DNA of 64,000 nt from Tuctoria greenei (taxonomy: Eukaryota > Streptophyta > Magnoliopsida > Poales > Poaceae). How positions within the stretch are numbered: the first letter of the stretch is position 1; every line of letters starts with the position of its first letter. This document shows, in pieces, positions 10,325-23,253 of this stretch. Both the position numbers and the translations under genes were made by a program. The notes under the pieces were generated by a model, which was not told the origin of the DNA, made no database searches, and worked only from the letters and a program-made list of their open reading frames with translations. The DNA lies in the NCBI GenBank assembly GCA_036927565.1, contig JAYESD010000009.1:150124929-150188928 (forward strand). Direction: 5' to 3'.

Positions 10325-13300
10325 ATTGTTCTTGGTAGTTTCATCAAAAGGTAAAGACGTCATGCATTCACACATAACCATGTAAGTTCAAGCGCAGCAA
10401 TATACTGGTACTGCAGGTTACCTTGCATTGTCACCAAGTACATTCTCCTCTCCACCTCCAGATTCTAGTTCCCAAAGTGCAGGTTGTCCCGGCTCCGGTT
10501 GGAAGTACCCTAAAAACCTGAGATATTATGAAAGGAAAAAAGTAACAAGAACTTAGGCTCGCTATTTTCCCATTCAAACTTCCACAGACAAAGAAGATCA
10601 GTATTCATTAACAATGAGATTTATCAAACCTACAAGTTTATTGCTGCCTGTTTGTAAGCATCCATATAGGCATTACTATAGTATCTTTGCAGTGTCCTGA
10701 AGAACTCTTGAGATTGAATGGCAAACTTCAAGTGACCTCTCTTTGCTGAGAATATCTGTGCATGGATCACATGATAATTTCATCAACAAAGCATGCAAGA
10801 AGAATTAAACATGAAAAACATGCTTTGAAATGAATTATATATGTCAAAATGAAGAGAAAATGTTTTTGATTCACTAGAAACCAGGCATTTTTTTATTATT
10901 AAATGGAAAATTCAAAAGTTAAATAACCTTTTATTTTGAAGCCTTAGGCTTGGTCATCTACAGCTAGGTTAGAATTGAGTTATCCTTCTACACAATTGTT
11001 AGACCTTATGAAGCTCTCTATATAAGTAATTAATAGAATTACAGAACAAGGACACGTCAAGTTTTATCCAACTTCATGTGCAAAGCGAGAGCAAGCACTG
11101 GTTGAGCCCATTAAATTAGCATTTCACAGAACAGTTCTTTTCATACGATCTGACAGATTGGTGTAGGTTCCTATGGCATCCTTTATTTTAATTTATCGGT
11201 TACACCTATTTAGATATAGCAACGGCACAGCTTTTCCTTTCCTGACATATGGGACAGCTCATACGTACAGAGTATAGATAAACAAAAACCATGCAACCCT
11301 CATTACTTGTAGGTGGAAAAAGCAAAACTTCACCAAACTCAGGGGAAGAACAAATAAAATAAGAGCAAAATAATATGTCATGGCCCTAGACAAAGGAATT
11401 GACCACTGGTAAGTATGTATGCCGATAATACACCATTTTCCCAGTGCAGATAATGCCACAACAGCAGGATAGAGAGTGTAAAGCACTGAGTAGCTTCGAC
11501 TTATTATATGTAATAATGCAACGGGGATAATAAGGAGGTTTGGCAAAATCAGCCGAATATATGGAGATACCAACTTTTATGGTTAGATGTAGAAAAATAA
11601 ATAGTGCAGTAACCAGTAAGTCATACTTGACATTACTCTAAGCAACACACTCATAATTGACACACAGTATGATGATGTTATGCTAGCTACCAAAATAAAT
11701 GGTCAAAATCTCGTAACAACATACTAATGATGTGGTTATGGCTGAGATTATGAGAGGGATAATCAGCAAGATAGATCCACTAACTCATCCTCCCTTGCAG
11801 GCTCTTTAGGATCTATTTTCTTGTTTGACCTCTAGAGTACACGATGGCCATCTTTATATAGAGGTGACTAACCTAAAACCCTAACCGCTGGTACTGTAGC
11901 GGGCTGCTACAGTACCACGCCGGCCTGTAAAGCCAAACTACTACACATAACATGTTCCATCTATACGTCCAAGGCTATCACAAAATCTATATAGGTGCTT
12001 TCCAGTCATTCAATAGCATAACTCGACTGATGATAAGACTTCTTAATATTGAATATTGATCTCATCAAACTATGCATCCATGCTCATTAAAGCGACAATT
12101 TCATGTAACAATCAGTCCACACATCCACAGCAAGTTTCATGGTTTTATTTATTTTCTGAATGGAATAAATATCTGTACACTTCTTATCCTGACATAATCA
12201 GTTTAAGAGCAACAACAACAAAGTCTTTGTCCCAAGCACGTTGGGGTAGGCAATCAGTTTAAGATCATGGGTCAGAATTTACTCTGAAACAAAGTAATAA
12301 CATGCACATCAAGATTACTCCTAATTTGAACCACGGGCATCCTGGGAAATGGAAACCTATTGTTGACCTGACAAATTGAAGAACTGGAATAGTAAAATTC
12401 ATTTGGTACCTTATTGTGCGCAGCTGAACCACCGTATTGTAAAGCAAGTGTGTCACCCATCCGCTCATAGAAATGCATCAAATGGCGAGCCAAAGGAGAG
12501 TCTAAATCAAGTTCTGGAGATTCTACAGAACCAAGTGCATGTAACTGGTGTCCTAGAGCAGCTAATCCATAGGCATACTGAGCAACGTTTGTGCGGTCCA
12601 AACAATCTATACAGTTTGTACGTAAAACACCCTTTTGGAATTTAGGAGGCTTTATTGGTATAGATCCATTGACCTCAGCTTCTGCAACTCCATTACCAGG
12701 ATCAGAACTGCAACAGGTATCTTCTTGAGAAATATCATCAAGATCATCATCTATGTTAGCAAAAATGTCGTCGTTGTTCCTGTAAGGCATGTAACAAATG
12801 GTAAGAAAGCGTCAAGTCATTATGAGGTACAAGAGAATTAACATTAAAATAGAAAATGAAACATGTACAGATGACAAACACTTACAACGGAGCCCCCAAG
12901 TTAAGCGAACCCTCTGCTCTTTGGTCTTGGGAAACTTGACAATAAAAGAATTCTGTCAAGTTCAGAGCTTCAAATGCCACTTTCAAAAGCAACTGGAGGG
13001 CATTTGTATTTTTGCTGGAATAGAAATTTGGTTCAGTAATGTACATCAAAACATCTAATAAACCCCAAGTGCTTGTATAACACAAATAAATTTACTACCT
13101 TTGTGAGTTCTTATGAAGATCCCAGTGTAAGAATCTCAAGTGGTTTTCCCCTGGTAGATCATTATTTATCATCTTTATTGCTCTGTCAAATTCCCAACGG
13201 AGTATAGATTCACGTGGCCTCTTCTCGCGTGTCTTCCAAGAATACCCGAAAGTAAATTCAAAGATTGTGATAATTGAAGAAGAAATTATATACAAAATAT

Positions 13301-16300
13301 CCATCAGAAACAGTGACAGGATGATAAATCAAAATAGTGTGCTCACCTTAATCAAGTTTAAGATGATGATAGGATTTCCATATCTGCACCTAAGATTTTC
13401 AAAATGGAGTCTGGTAGCTTCATAATTATTGTCCTTTTCGTGCACTGCAAGAACAAATAAATCAAACAATTGAACAACACTTCACTCATTGAAGAAGGTT
13501 ATTCACTGCTTACATATAATATCTGGCTTAAGGTTCAGCTTTGATGTCTCTTGGGACCAGAATAGTGGAATTGAACCCCTGTTCTGTACAACAGAACTAA
13601 TTTGCCTTTGTCGAAACATGTCTTCATAAATAATTTGCTCAGTTTCAACATCATTCGCGACTTTGCCCTCATCATTCACACCCCTCTTTAGATACCTATT
13701 TAGTCATAATGACGAGATCATAAAACAGAGATAAAGTGTATCAATCCTAACAAAACAATAGCACTCAATAGAAAAGAGTATATAACTATTGAGAATTTGG
13801 CAAGTGCTAACCTGGTGCCGGCATAATGCCTCGACCGCCTAGCAATGAGCGTCAACATAATATCCTTCCCCGATATTGCAAGTTTATCCTTTATATAAAT
13901 GAAGCGAGAAATATTATTTCAGAGTGGTTATGTGAGTCAACAGAAAGGAGTAATTCATATTATACCACCACTTATGGTTCACCAAGTTTCATCTATACCA
14001 TTATGTGTCAATGAAAGGTGCGCCACAGTGGTGGTACAGATGAAAATTACTCAATTGTGGTGCCCAGGAGAAAAGAAGTTAGATAATAAGGAAACTCATA
14101 ATGCTAAACTAAAAGGATAGGGTATTATGCATTCTCTAGAGTGTAGATCAACTCATCCCTGTAGGATCGTAGGAGAAAAGAGCATTAATATTCACTAGTA
14201 CATAGTGTGGAATATTTCAGGGACTAGTACATAGTGTGGTGTGGAAGAGTTTTTGCAATGGCACATTAAAGACGTGTGCCTCCCGTTCGCATGTAAGAAC
14301 TTGTCCACAATATCCGGATTTAGTCAGATCCAATTCGAGGGATTTTGTAGGTTCATTAATCAAGGCTTGGCAGAAGAACGTATGAAAAGAATCCTTCTGT
14401 TCCCTGAAGATAAACTAACCTACAACTATTCCTCTCAACCAAAAAAAAAGAACACTTGATTGTCTCGCATTAGCAAATAAAGAACATGGTTTCAGCTCGA
14501 TACAGAATAAAGTAAGTGAAGATAACAAACATGGCGAAGAAGGACAAGATAAGAATGTAGGGTAAATCCGTTTGCATGCAATTGATCATATTTTAAAAGA
14601 TCATATTTCATGACATAACAGCACAAACAATAAGTTCCACAGAAAATACATACCTGCTTAAAAAAACCGTAAACTAATGCAACGGTCCAGAGTGTACTTT
14701 TCAGAATGTTACGAACCCCCCGTGTTAGGAATTCATTCCACACAAACATTGTATCATACAGATCCCACCCGTCCTGTGGATCATTAAAGTTCTTCTGGAG
14801 ACTTCTCATTATGTGATATGAGTGGCAGAAAAAGAAGTCTTTTCTAAGATCAATTGTCTGCAAGAGCTTCTTGTACCTGCACGATTATGAAAGTGTTCCT
14901 TATTGCGAACATACAGCATTGTTACTTTGTTCCTCATCTTTATATTTTAAATAGAAGGAACATTATTTTATTCAATAACTGGAAAATATCCCATGAAACT
15001 AATGAGTGAAAGAGAATGTGAATGATAGAATGTTAACACTTAGTGAGAATGTGGGATGTAGTACACCTGTTCTCATCTTTGGAATTAATTAACTTTGAAC
15101 TCGTCTTCGAATTTGATAACTCAACCATTGCACTCTTAGTAACTTGGTACACAGGGTGACCAAATATATCCCCGATCTTTCTCTGCTCGGTAATAATTAA
15201 CATGTAATAGGGCCCGAGGAACTTGATAAAACCTGAAAAGAAAATTAATTGTTGATGCATATTCGCAAGGAAAATTTGAAAAGAAAATTAGGATACGGGA
15301 TTGTTTACCAATGATTCCGAAACAATTGGTAACAAATTTGATACCACCAGTTGATTTATGGTCTTCATCTAAAACTTTTAGCACATCATGATATTCATTC
15401 TGTGAGTGCACTGTAGAATCTTCGTCTACATTGAGCTCTGATGGTTCCATTCTATCAATCTTTAGTAATCTCCATAATGTCTTGTCAGTGTTAGTTCCAA
15501 GAACATAAAATTTCTGCGAAAAAGTCCATTATTTAATGATGATGAAAATTATCACACATCCATGAATAACACTTTCGTCTTTCAGTAAATAACAACATTT
15601 ACAGTTCAGCACAACATTCACGAATATCAACTCAAAGGTTCGAGACTTTTGGTTCATAGAATTGGTGCAATGTGCACTCGAATCACAGTTTACCTTGACT
15701 TGGTGATTCATAGAATTGGCAGTGTGCATTGGGGTCACAGTTTAGAATTAAAGTTTGATTGGAGATACTTGTATCAGCAGGCTATACAATCCAGATTACT
15801 ATTTGTGACCTTGGCTAGCAACAAATGCAAATTAAATTCATGGCACTTTCCTCTGCTCTTTACCATTCACCGTCCTCCTGGAAACAATAATCTCATCCAA
15901 AAAAACTACCCAAAATCTCTAGTTTCCATATTGCCCTGAGCAGCCGCCTAGATGCTAAGCTGCATCACCCAGCATAGCCACGTAGTCCGTTAAGTCCACC
16001 TAGGCAGTTGTCTAGTCAGTGATTAGGTGCTAGGTGATTACCTGCCTTCCGCCTAGCATCTACAGGAATGCTGTCTAGTTCATAAATGAAATGTTCCAAC
16101 GTATTCAAATAGTCTCACCCATTTGAAATCTCCGGTCAGATCCACTTGGATCGTGACCAAAAGAAAAAACAGTTTTTAGTCTTCGTGATTATCACCTTAA
16201 CCTCCACATTATTCCACACGATAAAAAACTCAGAACAAGTAATTACATACACAGAGACTTGAACTCCCAGTGAAAACAATAAACATAGAATTCTCACAGG

Positions 16301-17452
16301 TGTGAGACAGTTAATGAGTGGTTCCAATTTTTTACTTTTAAATCCCCCATAAAAAGGCCACGTTGTACATGGGAAACAACCTAACTTCTGAACACTAACT
16401 AGCAACCTCTAGGGAAGCCCTAAGGAACAATAATGTTCCACCTTTGCACATAAGTAAAACAATCACAACCTCTCCAATGACCTCTGCATTAAAGAGGGCA
16501 CCCGGATTGTGAATCCCACAACTTGAGTTTGCCAAATCAGCAAATATCCGGAGAAAAAAAAAAGAACATTGCACTTAGCAAACAAACATTCAGACACTAG
16601 CAGTGTGAACCATGACTAGGGATCGGATCAAGCAGAAAAAGGAAGTTTTGAAGCTACAGTACGTCCTAGTTATAACAGATAACTGCAAGGAAAACCAGGA
16701 CCTCTTTCTTAACTGAAGTTAACAGCTAGAGATTAACAGCACTAAAAAAACAGAAAGGTGCTCAATTTTCTAACCAGAAAAATAAATAAATGCATCTAAA
16801 CTAACAAAAGATTATAAAATAGATAAATGCATCTAACCTAGCAAAAGAAGACACGATTCTCAAATCTACTCAATCAGGCGGAAGTGCAGAACAAATATAA
16901 CAATCGTGTGCTATGACCAGTTTGTGCCCAAGCACACGAAAATCACGTGGAAACGTCTCGAAGAAGACAAGGATCATAATAATTCTCAAATTATGGCCTC
17001 GCATGCAACAATCCAAGCACGCAGAGCCCACGTATTATCCCGTGCTAAACGACCGGAACGCACGATCATCCTCACGTGCTATGACCAGTTCCACGCAAAT
17101 CACGCGAAGGCGTTTCCAATGGAGACAAGGATCATAATAATTATCGAATTACGGCCTCGCAAGCAACGATCCAAGCATGCACAGCCCACGCCTTATAACG
17201 TACTAAATGACCCGAACGCTTGAGCATCCCCCGAGCTATTTAGCTGCCAAACGCTGGAGCATCCGCGGAAACACGAAGCAGCAGCAGCAGCAGGAGCGGC
17301 GCCACGACATGACAGACATAATTGCAAGCCGCAACGACGAAACTCGGAGGAAGCAACAACGCATTGTGATCCGGGCGCGAGGAGCTCACCGACTCTGCCT
17401 CGTACAGCTCGAAGCTCTGGAGGCAGCTCACCGCCTCCGCCTCCCCCGCCAT
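8692..17452 (-). CDS. SAC-domain phosphoinositide phosphatase (FIG4/plant SAC1-5 type)
   Basis: Sixteen exons join in one frame of 775 codons: 17452-17390, 15513-15309, 15232-15067, 14876-14654, 13888-13812, 13695-13514, 13444-13347, 13232-13099, 13014-12886, 12779-12410, 10755-10634, 10517-10422, 9871-9686, 9587-9471, 9319-9247, 8778-8692. All introns are GT-AG. The SAC domain spans roughly residues 20-560, with GFIKFLGPYYML, LYDTMFVWNEFL, AGTRYLKRG, VVQNRGSIPLFWSQE and the catalytic CX5R motif NCIDCLDRTN (Cys482, Arg488). The family removes phosphate from phosphoinositides; Arabidopsis SAC1 prefers PI(3,5)P2 and affects vacuole and cell-wall traffic. The start ATGGCG has a good context and is the only in-frame ATG near exon 1. 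The C-terminal 200 residues are serine-rich and end in GEAFWY. The length fits plant SAC2-5 better than the longer SAC1. The exon model is inferred, not transcript-supported. Confidence 0.92.
9416..9461. repeat. (TA)n microsatellite in SAC intron 14
   Basis: About 22 TA units that begin ten bases inside the intron after the splice donor of exon 14 (donor at 9470, minus strand). Confidence 0.95.
10294..10323. repeat. Poly-G tract (30 G) in SAC intron 12
   Basis: Uninterrupted run of G on the plus strand, hence C in the pre-mRNA. The length is approximate, as homopolymers are error-prone. Confidence 0.9.
11890..11916. repeat. Perfect 11-bp inverted repeat in SAC intron 10
   Basis: GGTACTGTAGC, a 5-base spacer, then GCTACAGTACC. 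The surroundings (TATATAGAGG, CCCTAACC) look unlike the rest of the intron and may be part of an old insertion whose ends I cannot define. Confidence 0.6.
12209..12251 (-). mobile_element. 43-bp LINE (RTE-like) 3'-end insertion with 13-bp target duplication
   Basis: Flanked by perfect copies of AATCAGTTTAAGA (12196-12208 and 12252-12264). The insert, (CAA)n then AAGTCTTTGTCCCAAGCACG and GTTGGGGTAGGC, matches the 3' end of the LINE fragment at 40968-41650. It lies in SAC intron 10 and is an extreme 5' truncation. Confidence 0.85.
13948..14052. mobile_element. Small MITE-like inverted-repeat element in SAC intron 4
   Basis: The ends form an imperfect terminal inverted repeat of about 25 bp: GAGTAATTCATATTATACCA on the left, and GAGTAATTTTCATCTGTACC on the complement of the right. 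Total length is 105 bp. No clear target duplication is seen, so the family is unassigned. Confidence 0.5.
16904..17230. repeat. Two-unit tandem duplication (about 166 bp) in SAC intron 1
   Basis: Units at about 16904-17072 and 17074-17230 share CGTGCTATGACCAGTT, GACAAGGATCATAATAATT, AATCCAAGCA-type blocks and ACGACCCGAACG-like ends, with many substitutions. They lie about 160-485 bp inside the first intron from its 5' splice site, close to the promoter. Confidence 0.75.
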
Positions 17453-19578
17453 GGCCAGCCGAATCCGCGGCTCGGTCGGGCTCAATCTCGCGTCCGCCGG
17501 CACAGATCACAGCCCCGCCGCCGCTTCCGCCGCACGCCGGAACCCTATATCCGCGGCAGGCTGCTTGAGGTAGAACATTCCCCGCGCGAATCACAGCCCG
17601 CGAATCCGAGCCCGAGCCGGCGCGGCGAGAATCCGGGGGCCGGGAGTCGGGGAGCTCGGCGCCGATCGCGAGCAGCGGAGATGGGGAAATTTTGGGGCGG
17701 AGGAGGGGGAGGGCGAGGAGATTGGTTTCGCTTTCCTTTTTTTTTTTCCTCCGATGCTAAATCCGTGAGGCGTGGAGGAGGGGAGGACGACGAGGGCGAG
17801 CTGGCCGGCCGCAGTGAGAGCGAGTATATTGGGATCTGTTTCTTTCTTCTGTTTCTTTCTTCTGTCTCTCTCCTTTTTTTACTTACAGTATTTTGTTTGT
17901 GTTTGTTTTCCAAGTGAAATTTATGTCGATTGTCGATACGAACTTCATTTTTTTACCTGCTTTGAAGCTTGTGCTGGCATGAGTGCGTCATGCAATTTAT
18001 CTTTTTTTATCGAAAAATACTACTTTTCCTTTCTAAATATATAATGTTTATAACAGCTAGTTTAATTCGGATTAAAATAATTTTATCTTAAAATATCGTA
18101 CATAACAGACCGAGTAGTACGGTTTTTATTAACTTCCAGCTCTTCCAGCTGCAAAAGATGATGGCAAAATATGATTGATAGAGATGAGGATTGACTAGTG
18201 TCCAATTACAGGTCATGATGAATTCCCTCTTTCCGTATTTACGATTTCATTTTCCCGACCTCGTATTTTGACGTCTTTTAGAAATATGATATGTTCTGCA
18301 TTATTGGCTCCCGGGGCCGAAGCATATTCTAGAATCCAGAGATCAGAGTAGTAATAATAAAATGCATGGGCGTTTGGTGCCGCGAAACCGGGCGGCTAAA
18401 TGTTGCGGCCTGTCGGGTACAAGTGAACGTGGTGACAAGGCGGCGGAAGCGGAACCTGGTTCGGGCCCCCCTTGTGTCTTTGGCTTTGTTGCCGACGATC
18501 CCAGCTCCGGCGATCGGATCTTCAAACTCGGAAGCAAAAAAATGCAGAAGACAAGACAATAAGCTGACCGGACCAACGTCGCCTGTTTGTGCGGGACGAC
18601 GTGTAGGTGTGTGGACCTTGTGAGGCACGTATTACGCGACCTGCGCAGGGGACCGGAAGAAGGCGACTTCACATCATCCGCAACAGTTTTTTTTTAAAAC
18701 ACTTTATATTCTACCCTTTCAGTATATTTTTTACATTTTTAGTAATGTACTTTGTAAATTTACTCTATATTTTCAATAACCTTTAGAGTGACGGTCTCAA
18801 CGCCGAACAGGTTCGTGAAATTACGGGAGGCGTCCTCGTGGGCAGGCACGCGGGCGCGCGTGCGCCCATGTGCCGCCGCGCCGCGCAGCGCGGGGACGCG
18901 ACGGGAGGAGGCCAGAAGGGTCGGTTCAGCTCGGGGGAGGCGCGCGCATCAGGTGGCGGGCCGTGGGGGTGATCCAGTTTTCTGCACTGGCGCGACGTGG
19001 ACGCTCGGCCCCGCCCTGGCGCCTCAATGATTGGGTTGCTGATGCGCGCCACGGCACCTGCGCTGGCTGCGATATCGCGGTTCTCGGTGCTCGGTGACGT
19101 CGCTTTGGAGCTTTCCTGTCCTGCCTAACCTGCCGTCGCTGGCCTCGCCGCCACGTACTCCATCCAGTACGAGACCTCTTTCCAGCTGCGTTAGCCTACC
19201 CAAGCTCGATCACATTTCTGCTATAGTACCAATAACATCTTATCGCTTTTCGTCTAGGGTGAAATAAAGTTATCGCTTCTCTTTTGCCGTTGTTATTACC
19301 TAGCTACAGCACAAAGTCAAAGGCTTCAGCATGGGGTTGTTGCATTGCATGTGGATTGATACGGCGGCAGGTGTTCATATGCACCCGGCCGGGAGTCGAG
19401 TTGCCTCCCAAGCATACCAACAGCTATGCCAGAGCGTGTGATTAATTTCGCACGGCTAACAACGACTTGTCGTCGAACCACAAGACCACGTCTGTTCCTG
19501 GCCTCTCCACGGGAGGAAGGAAGTGAAGAGTAGCAGCGACTGTAACCAAGGCGTGGACGTGTTCGCGTTCGCGTGATA
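17453..19578. other. SAC promoter and intergenic sequence
   Basis: Upstream of the SAC gene. The first 250 bp are GC-rich, as expected for a grass 5' UTR or promoter. I recognise no gene in the rest. A GC-rich patch at 18840-19100 has overlapping ORFs on both strands without motifs. Confidence 0.5.
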
Positions 19579-19681
19579 CACTCCCTGCTCCTCACAATAA
19601 TTGTCATTTTAAACATGATTTTTAATTCATTTTAAACTAAAAATCTTTTTCAAAGTGATAATTATTGTGGGAAGGAGGAAG
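19579..19681. mobile_element. Stowaway MITE (103 bp)
   Basis: The ends CACTCCCTGCTCCTCACAAT and (complement) CTTCCTCCTTCCCACAATAA form terminal inverted repeats, flanked by TA at 19577-19578 and 19682-19683. This is the size, TIR type and TA target of Stowaway (mariner-type) MITEs. Confidence 0.8.
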
Positions 19682-22600
19682 TATATGGGTCGACGTTTCG
19701 GATTATTATAAACATATACGGGTCACGGGATTTACCATGCTGATGATAATCAGTGTTTGTACTCCTGTGTGATATGTACCAGTGTTGAGCAGGTCAGATG
19801 TGTTTTTCAGCTCTCGTATAGTCAGTCGTATCATCCCATTCTCAACCGGACTTGGTCAGCAAAATAAAAACATTACCGTCAGAGCTTCAATAATGCATTA
19901 TATAACTGGTTCTCATAACTTTCATGGTTGAGTGTTGTAGAATGCTAGTACACGGTTGTTGATTGGGTTCCAGCCAAATGCTAAGAAAGCTCGGATTCAC
20001 CAGGAGTCCAGGATGCATACACTAAAGAATAGCCCGCGATCACTTGACATTTCAATTTTAAATGGCCCACGGTGTAGTTTATTTTCTTTTAATGGGAAAC
20101 GTTGGTTGCTGATTTTATTGGTAAATTATTTAACTTTAAAAGTAACTTCCTTCGAATTTTTTTATATGTCACCGGTTACTTCAAAAATGAAATAGCCGAT
20201 GATAAATAAAAAGATCCGAAAAAAATATTCGATTATACTAGAATACACTTGGTCACTTGAGAAGTTAGTAAATAGAGAAAGCACATGCCACCAGCAACCT
20301 ACAAAATAAATGCTAGCTCGTTTTTTTTTTTTGTGGGTATCACCGATGCGACATGGGCATGGAGGGCCATACCGAAGCGTTGCTAGCTCGTTTGCGACCT
20401 GCGAGAGGAGAGGAGGTACAGGTGCAGAGCAGATGGGGGGCTTTTCAGCGCAGAGACCGTCGCACGAGGGCACCCGGCGCCGCCCGCCGGAGACCTTGGG
20501 CAGAGGCAACCGCGGCCGTCCGTCCGTTCGTCAGGGGAAGCCGAAAAAGACGCGCTGGATTCAGCCGGGGACACTGGCGGCGGACGGGCGAATGCGTCGC
20601 GCACACACACGAGCACATCGTGATAAATGGGAGGCCCAATTATTCGTGCATGTGACGGGACTTTTTCTGAGCCTGTGAAGGTGAAATGCAATCAAGCTGT
20701 TGTGCCGTGCTGAGTATACATATGCGAGTGTAAAAGGCATCGTTCGTTGGATCGGGATCTACATCCTATCGCAGAGAGATTCGATGAGCATGGACCTGGT
20801 GCATGCATCGGCTCGTGATCCCAGGAACAGAGACGTGCATCGTTCAGATCAGGTAACACGAAATGAAAGTGGCGTGCGTGTTGGATGTCGCGAGAAAGGA
20901 ACGGTGATAGCGATATTTCTATCTTTTTTGCCCTTTCGCCAAGGTAATACTAGTATGTTTTCTCATTTGTATGGACACCTGTTTGGGCAACATACGGACG
21001 TGGTCTCACGTCGCTGTCCTGACGTCCGTTGTCGCCGGTGGTTAGCTTGCCTGCCTGCCTGCCACGTAGCGGGCCTGCCTGTATGCTGACGCTGGCTTCC
21101 TCAGAAACGGCACTAGTACTAGTGCCGTATCGTGTCCACCTGCCATCTGCCGGCTGGCGAATGCCGCGTGTGCTCGACACCGGTGACCCGATCGAGCGGC
21201 CAATGGGACGCGCACACGGTGGCGTTCAGCGGGCGGCGCAGCTTTGACGACTCGAGAGGCCGGCGGTGTATAGATAATCACCGGGAGGTGTAGCTGTCCC
21301 CGTCCGTGTGAATGTGATCGGCGAAGACGAGGCAGATGGTAATGCAGCGGTTGGTGCGGTGATCGACCACGGGAAAAGAACGCGATGAGATGAGCGGGGC
21401 ATGTAGGGAACAGGAACAGTTTCCATGGCGAGTTGTGACGTGGGACGACTGCTCTGAGCGAGAAGGGAGCTCGTACGACAACTGCTCGATCGAGGCGGCG
21501 AGGGTACCTCGCTACGGTCAGAGTACGTGGAAGTACTACAACAGTATCGACAACCTGGGAAGGGAACAGTTCACGTTAGTCATTAGGGGATCTCCGTTCT
21601 GCGAAACAAAAAAAAAAGGAAACGTAATGTAATGAAGCCGTGGGCCGGCAGCAGCCCGAACGAACCATTCGCGAGCTAGGCTCTGCGTTCACGGGCCACG
21701 TCAAGCGAGAGAGGGGCAGGCGCTGGGCCGTACGTACGATCCAAGGCCGAGAATGGCAGCGCGTTCTCGCTCGCCACCGTCTCCCTCGTCTTCGTCTCCC
21801 ATGGATCCGATCGATAGCTGCACGTTTCGCGACCTCTTTCTCTTCTCGCTCGATCCGATCGGGGCGGGGTGGGCATCAGCTGGCATCAATGCCGGACGCG
21901 TATCCAAATCTTCGACTTCGACCGAGGTCAGCGACGAATTATCCGTGTTTCGAGATGGGGTTTCCTGTACGAGTTGCAAGCAGACGCCAACCATGTGTGG
22001 CGTGTCAGGAGTGTACACTCTTTTTTTTTTGTTTCTCCGACGGCTTTGCATGCGCATCTCCGGCGAATCGCGCGATCCGGAAGCGTGTTGGGACTGGAGC
22101 AACCATCTGATTGTTCAATACAACTGCTGCGAACAACGAGCCTGCCCCATTCATCAGGTAACGCCTCTTCAGCGAATCCTGAGCAGGGCGCGCCGACAAA
22201 ACACAGCGCGACGAGATTGTTCCAAACCATGGCCAACCACTGTAGACCACTGCTTTCTTTTATTTTCTTGTGTTTTTTGTACGGGCCGCAGAATGTTCTG
22301 GTATGGCTCGAGTAAACAAACCCCCACGCCTCGATCACCTCGTGGGCCTGTCACCGCCACGTCGTCTCCGACAACTCCCAACCAGCAAGCATTCACTCGT
22401 TCACGGACGGCGAGCAGACAACAGGTAGCAAAAGCGCACGTGCCGTTCTCTGGACGGGGGTCGGCGCTGTGCTCCCCATCCGTCCGTTTGCCCGGCACCG
22501 CAAGCCTTGCGCTTTTTTGCCAAATGAGGAAAAAGCTTTCCATCCCAGCTGGGCGTGCCGTGCTCTGTGTGCTCAGGCCTCAGGGACTGCCCTTTTCGGC

Positions 22601-23253
22601 CGGCGTCACCGTCGGCGGGCCAGTCAATTAGGGCGAGGCGAACTCTCCAGAGCGCGGCGGGCCCGGCAAAATATCTCCCCGCCCGCTGCCGCCGGCGCCG
22701 GTGTGGTCACCCGCGGGCGTCGTGGGTCACGTATGGCAAAAAGTTCTTTTTCTCCGTCCGTTTGATAGATGGTAGGCGATCCTTTCGAATCAGACGGATG
22801 GAGGGACCGGAACAGTGTGCATGCCAAGTCGGAGCAAAAAAAAACTTCTCGCTCGCGTGGGCCGCGAAGGCGCGCGCGTCAGGTGTCCGGCGTAATCGGG
22901 TGCGCGTGGTTCACGGACACGGCTTCGCTCCTCCGATTTGTCCTCTCATGCGTTCTCCCGCTGATGTTGAAGAACCAATAATATTTTAACACGTTAACGA
23001 GAGGACGAATGGGAGGAGGGAAGCCGCATTCGTGGTTCACGTACCCCGTCCCTGGCCCTGGACTCCCAAATGCTCCCAAACCACACCAAGTCACCAGTGC
23101 GAATGAATGTTGTCGCCCTCTCAACTGTACGTCGGAGCAGGCCACCAGCAAGTTGCGCGAAGGCAGGAGACGCTTACAGAAAAGGAAGGTCGACATGACA
23201 TGACCACACGTTGGTGGTTAACGTTCAAGTGTGCTCCATTCCGCACAAGTTAA
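19682..23253. other. Intergenic region, no recognised gene
   Basis: Mixed composition with GC-rich patches. Several ORFs overlap on both strands, the longest at 21753-22631 (292 codons), but none shows a domain, a repeat of host-gene structure or a convincing start. I see no assignable feature. Confidence 0.5.

Noticed and set aside
15960..16080. CCTAGGCG-like repeats in SAC intron 1 as a defined transposon
   Set aside because: Short, degenerate direct and inverted motifs without clear ends or target duplication.
21753..22631. 292-codon ORF in the 19.7-23.2 kb intergenic region
   Set aside because: No domain, overlapping ORFs of similar length on the other strand, low-complexity patches and no gene-like context. 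Probably chance in GC-rich sequence.
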